From NCBI RefSeq assembly GCF_026151205.1, contig NC_087079.1, positions 15,801,945 to 15,811,944 of the forward strand: a DNA stretch of 10,000 bases, written 5' to 3'. The stretch comes from Bolinopsis microptera (taxonomy: Eukaryota > Ctenophora > Tentaculata > Lobata > Bolinopsidae). Below the pieces are notes generated by a model, which was not told the origin of the DNA, made no database searches, and saw only the letters and a program-made list of their open reading frames with translations. Each line of letters begins with the position of its first letter. Position 1 is the first letter of the stretch. Shown here in pieces: positions 7,632 to 10,000 of this stretch. The position numbers and the translations under genes were made by a program.

Positions 7632-8129
7632 GCTGAGGAAATTGGGCAGGGTATTTATCTTCGTCAAACAGTATATTCCAATCTCTTGCATCACTAGAGA
7701 TGTCCTTCTTCATCATCATCATCTCCTTACCAAGCTTCTAGTACTGGGTAAGTTTAGACCTGAACTTAAACCACAGCTCCCACAGTCCTCCTTGGGTGAC
7801 GGGTGTGTTACTACTCTCTCTGTTGTCTGCCAATTGAATCGGAAAGGTCGAGGTGATTTCATGTTAGTCTTTAAATCTCTGTTGACAAAATGTGTAATAC
7901 TCTAATCGTGAAATATCGTCAACTCACTACTAAAGCCCTTTGCATTGGATCAACTCCAACAAAATAACTTCGGGTCAGCCTACAAAATGTTTGAGTATCC
8001 ACAAAGTGGGATGAAAATGTCTCGTATAGCGCTCGATTTTTCCTAACGATATTTTTAAACTTTCGGTAATGACGACCAAACGCATCGCGCGGCTTTTATT
8101 TTTAAAATAAATCTTTGCTAACAAAAAAA

Positions 8130-8370
8130 TCTAAAACCCCAAAAATGTCTGATTGCAGTATATTATAAATTAAATTTCCAATGCATAAAATAGTTCTTGA
8201 AAATCAATGAACAACAATTTACCGTATTTAAAATTTTTTATAAATTTTAAATACATAATTGTTCAAATTTTGTTATTTTACAAAGTAATTTAAAATTATA
8301 CAATTATAACCTATAATATTTATTCATATCATATTTTAAAATAGTAAAATGTATACGGGATAATAATTAG
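8130..8370. other. AT-rich spacer at the centre of the inverted repeat
   Basis: This is the unpaired loop between the arms. It is very rich in A and T and holds no gene. Pairing of the arms fades gradually from about 8110 inward rather than stopping sharply, so the spacer may be a decayed central part of a once longer palindrome. Confidence 0.85.
8224..8254. repeat. Hairpin inside the spacer
   Basis: GTATTTAAAATTT at 8224-8236 pairs perfectly with AAATTTTAAATAC at 8242-8254 across a 5-base loop. Flanking AACAATTT and AATTGTT extend it imperfectly. Its centre (8239) is within about 15 bp of the centre of the big repeat. Confidence 0.8.
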
Positions 8371-9696
8371 CAATTTTGTTAGATAAAAATAATTATTTTA
8401 AAAATAAAAAGCCGCGCAATGCGTTTGGTCGTCATTACCGAAAGTTAAAAAATATCGTTAGGAAAAATCGAGCGCTATACGAGACATTTTCACTCACTTT
8501 GTGAATACTCGAACATTTTGTAGGCTGACCTGAAGTTATTTTGTTTGAGTTGATCCAATGCAAAGGGCTTTAGTAGTGAGTTGACGATATTTCACGATTA
8601 GAGTATTACACATTTTGTCAATAGAGATTTAAAGACTAACATGAAATCACCTCGACCTTTCCGATTCAATTGGCAGACAACAGAGAGAGTAGTAACACAC
8701 CCGTCACCCAAGGAGGACTGTGGGAGCTGTGGTTTAAGCTCAGGTCTAAACTTACCCAGTACTAGAAGCTTGGTAAGGAGATGATGATGATGAAGAAGGA
8801 CATCTCTAGTGATGCAAGAGATTGGAATATACTGTTTGACGAAGATAAATACCCTGCCCAATTCCCTCAGCATACCTACAATGCTAGAGGTTGGATATTT
8901 TAATTTTGTCAGTTAGTTCCATTCTCCAAGAATATTTTAGTTTTACTGATTGAACTGACATGTGGTGATGAGAGTAACTTCAGCTCAGTGACCAAGTGGA
9001 AAGGAAGAAAAAACCAAAAGAGAGCTAATTCCCGGGATCACTGGTGTTGACTGGATTGTGAAGATCTTTATGGTGGATATTTACTGCAGAGTCCTGTGGC
9101 ACCACATAATTCTTTTCAACTACTTTGGTCTAAAGAACGAAGACGGTAGTACTGCAAGAGATTGCTTTGAAATCTCTTCAATGTTTCTAATCAACGGTTC
9201 ATCTAAGTGTTGCATGCACAAAACATGGTTCAAGCTATAACCGCGGAATCACAAGTACTGGTAACTGAGATGCCTTCTAACAACCAGAAGCCCAGAAGAA
9301 ACTGCTCTTTCAAGACATACAGTTTAAGGGCATAATTGTTTTAATTTTATCTGCTTTTACTGTAGTTGAACTGCAACTATCATAATCTAACAGACATGAT
9401 GGACAGTTGAGCTGAAGATTACATATATATTTGGCTTTCATTTATATCAGCGTTGTTTTCAATGGCCTTCAAACTTCAGCTTTTTTGATGAAATAAGACC
9501 CTTCATGATTGAATTTCTCAGAAGTTTATTATCTTACTGTTGTTAAGTAAGTTTTTCACGGGGATATATTCATAAAAACACTGTCTAACATTTACTTCAT
9601 CAAAGGTATGTGAATTTACAAACTACGATTCTGATAGAATTGAAAGCTACAAAAGTAAAGTGACAGATCTTTTTGCACGATAACTGTCATTATCCT
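8371..9696. repeat. Right arm of long inverted repeat, uninterrupted
   Basis: This arm is the reverse complement of 7158-8129 (inner) and 1-565 (outer), and it is continuous across the points where the left arm has the LINE (at about 9147) and the 183-bp insertion (at 8872-8887). It therefore serves as the empty-site reference for both. Stops are scattered in all frames, and no transposase or host protein is recognisable. Confidence 0.93.
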
Positions 9697-10000
9697 CCAC
9701 CATGCTGGGTTCCTGACCTTGCTTCATCTAAATACACAGCTGGTCAAAACACTAAACGCTATTTTAAATGCTTTGTGGTCGACTGAGGAGCATTGGTAGA
9801 CATATTCAATGGTTTCCACATTTACGGAGACCAAGATAATAAATGCCACGCACACTATAGTTAGGTACAGCACACAGAACATTGCTAAATTCTAGTCCTG
9901 CCTCATCGATTTGAAATGAGAAATGAGCAGACAAAAGACGAAAAAGATTGACGCTCAGGACTGCCACATATAGAAACAACTGCAACGATTAAATGCCTAA
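9697..10000. other. Flank beyond the last base that can be matched
   Basis: Its partner, if any, would lie left of base 1, so it is unknown whether this is repeat arm or unique flank. Nothing is recognisable apart from the weak minus-strand frame at 9724-9882. Confidence 0.6.
9724..9882 (-). CDS. Possible small secreted or membrane peptide (52 codons), weak
   Basis: A minus-strand frame starts at ATG 9882 and ends at TGA 9726-9724. Its first about 20 residues are strongly hydrophobic (MFCVLYLTIVCVAFIILVS), like a signal peptide or single membrane segment. A polar stretch with one Cys and a charged VDHKAFK follows. It could be a chance frame in T-rich DNA or a first exon. I do not recognise a family, and no neighbour supports it. 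Confidence 0.15.
   Translation of the reverse strand: MFCVLYLTIVCVAFIILVSVNVETIEYVYQCSSVDHKAFKIAFSVLTSCVFR

Larger units (their letters stand above)
7158..8129. repeat. Left arm of long inverted repeat, inner part
   Basis: This is the reverse complement of about 8371-9146, interrupted only by the 183-bp insertion at 7433-7615. Differences from the right arm are single bases plus a small cluster near 7990-8010. A landmark shared by both arms is GACCAAACGCAT (8074-8085), next to GCGCGGC. An ATC microsatellite lies at 7711-7723. A 91-codon frame beginning at 7630 is open in both arms but has no recognisable domain, so I do not call it a gene. Confidence 0.93.

Noticed and set aside
7573-7905. 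110-codon plus-strand frame
   Set aside because: Its first codons lie in the 183-bp insertion and the rest in the arm, so the start is a chance fusion.
8641-8784. 47-codon plus-strand frame in the right arm with a CGSCG stretch
   Set aside because: Short, no family recognised, and present only as mirror sequence in the other arm.
8781-8903. 40-codon plus-strand frame starting with four ATG codons in the right arm
   Set aside because: The reading looks protein-like, but the same frame has stops at 8637, 8763, 8901, 9048 and 9147, and the ATG run is a GAT microsatellite.
1-10000. CRISPR array, tRNA, rRNA or bacterial operon
   Set aside because: No regularly spaced repeats, no cloverleaf and no bacterial gene layout were found; the content is eukaryotic repeat DNA.

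Overview
The window looks like non-coding, repeat-rich DNA from an animal genome, probably an invertebrate and possibly an arthropod. This is inferred from an animal-type LINE, AT-rich flanks and the absence of any bacterial gene organisation. I cannot name the species. No intact host gene is recognisable.

Two nested structures explain almost everything. The first is a long inverted repeat. Bases 1-565 and 7158-8129 (left arm) are the reverse complement of 8371-9696 (right arm), about 97% identical by eye, around a roughly 240-bp very AT-rich spacer centred near 8250. Without its later insertions the structure is about 2.9 kb. Base 1 still pairs with base 9696, so the outer end of the arms is not seen and the repeat may continue beyond the window.

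The second is a 6.6-kb non-LTR retrotransposon (LINE) on the minus strand, 566-7157, inserted in the left arm. The right arm keeps the uninterrupted 'empty' site. From 5' to 3' on the minus strand the LINE has: a 5' UTR with a tandem hairpin repeat (7147-6861); an intact 811-codon ORF1 (6860-4425) with a PHD finger, an RRM/gag-like region and three zinc knuckles; an 11-nt overlap with ORF2; a badly broken ORF2 (4435-1104) with an APE-type endonuclease, a reverse transcriptase and a C-terminal C-x2-C-x7-H-x4-C finger; and a 3' UTR ending in (ATT)n (1103-566).

A second, 183-bp insertion (7433-7615) with a perfect 16-bp target duplication lies in the same arm and is also absent from the right arm. 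The order of events is therefore: inverted repeat first, then LINE and short insertion into the left arm, then small divergence. The main puzzle is that ORF1 is fully open over 2.4 kb while ORF2 in the same copy carries at least eight frameshifts or stops. This suggests either an ORF1-only (HAL1-like) lifestyle or selection on ORF1. Bases 9697-10000 are unassigned flank with one weak 52-codon signal-peptide-like ORF.
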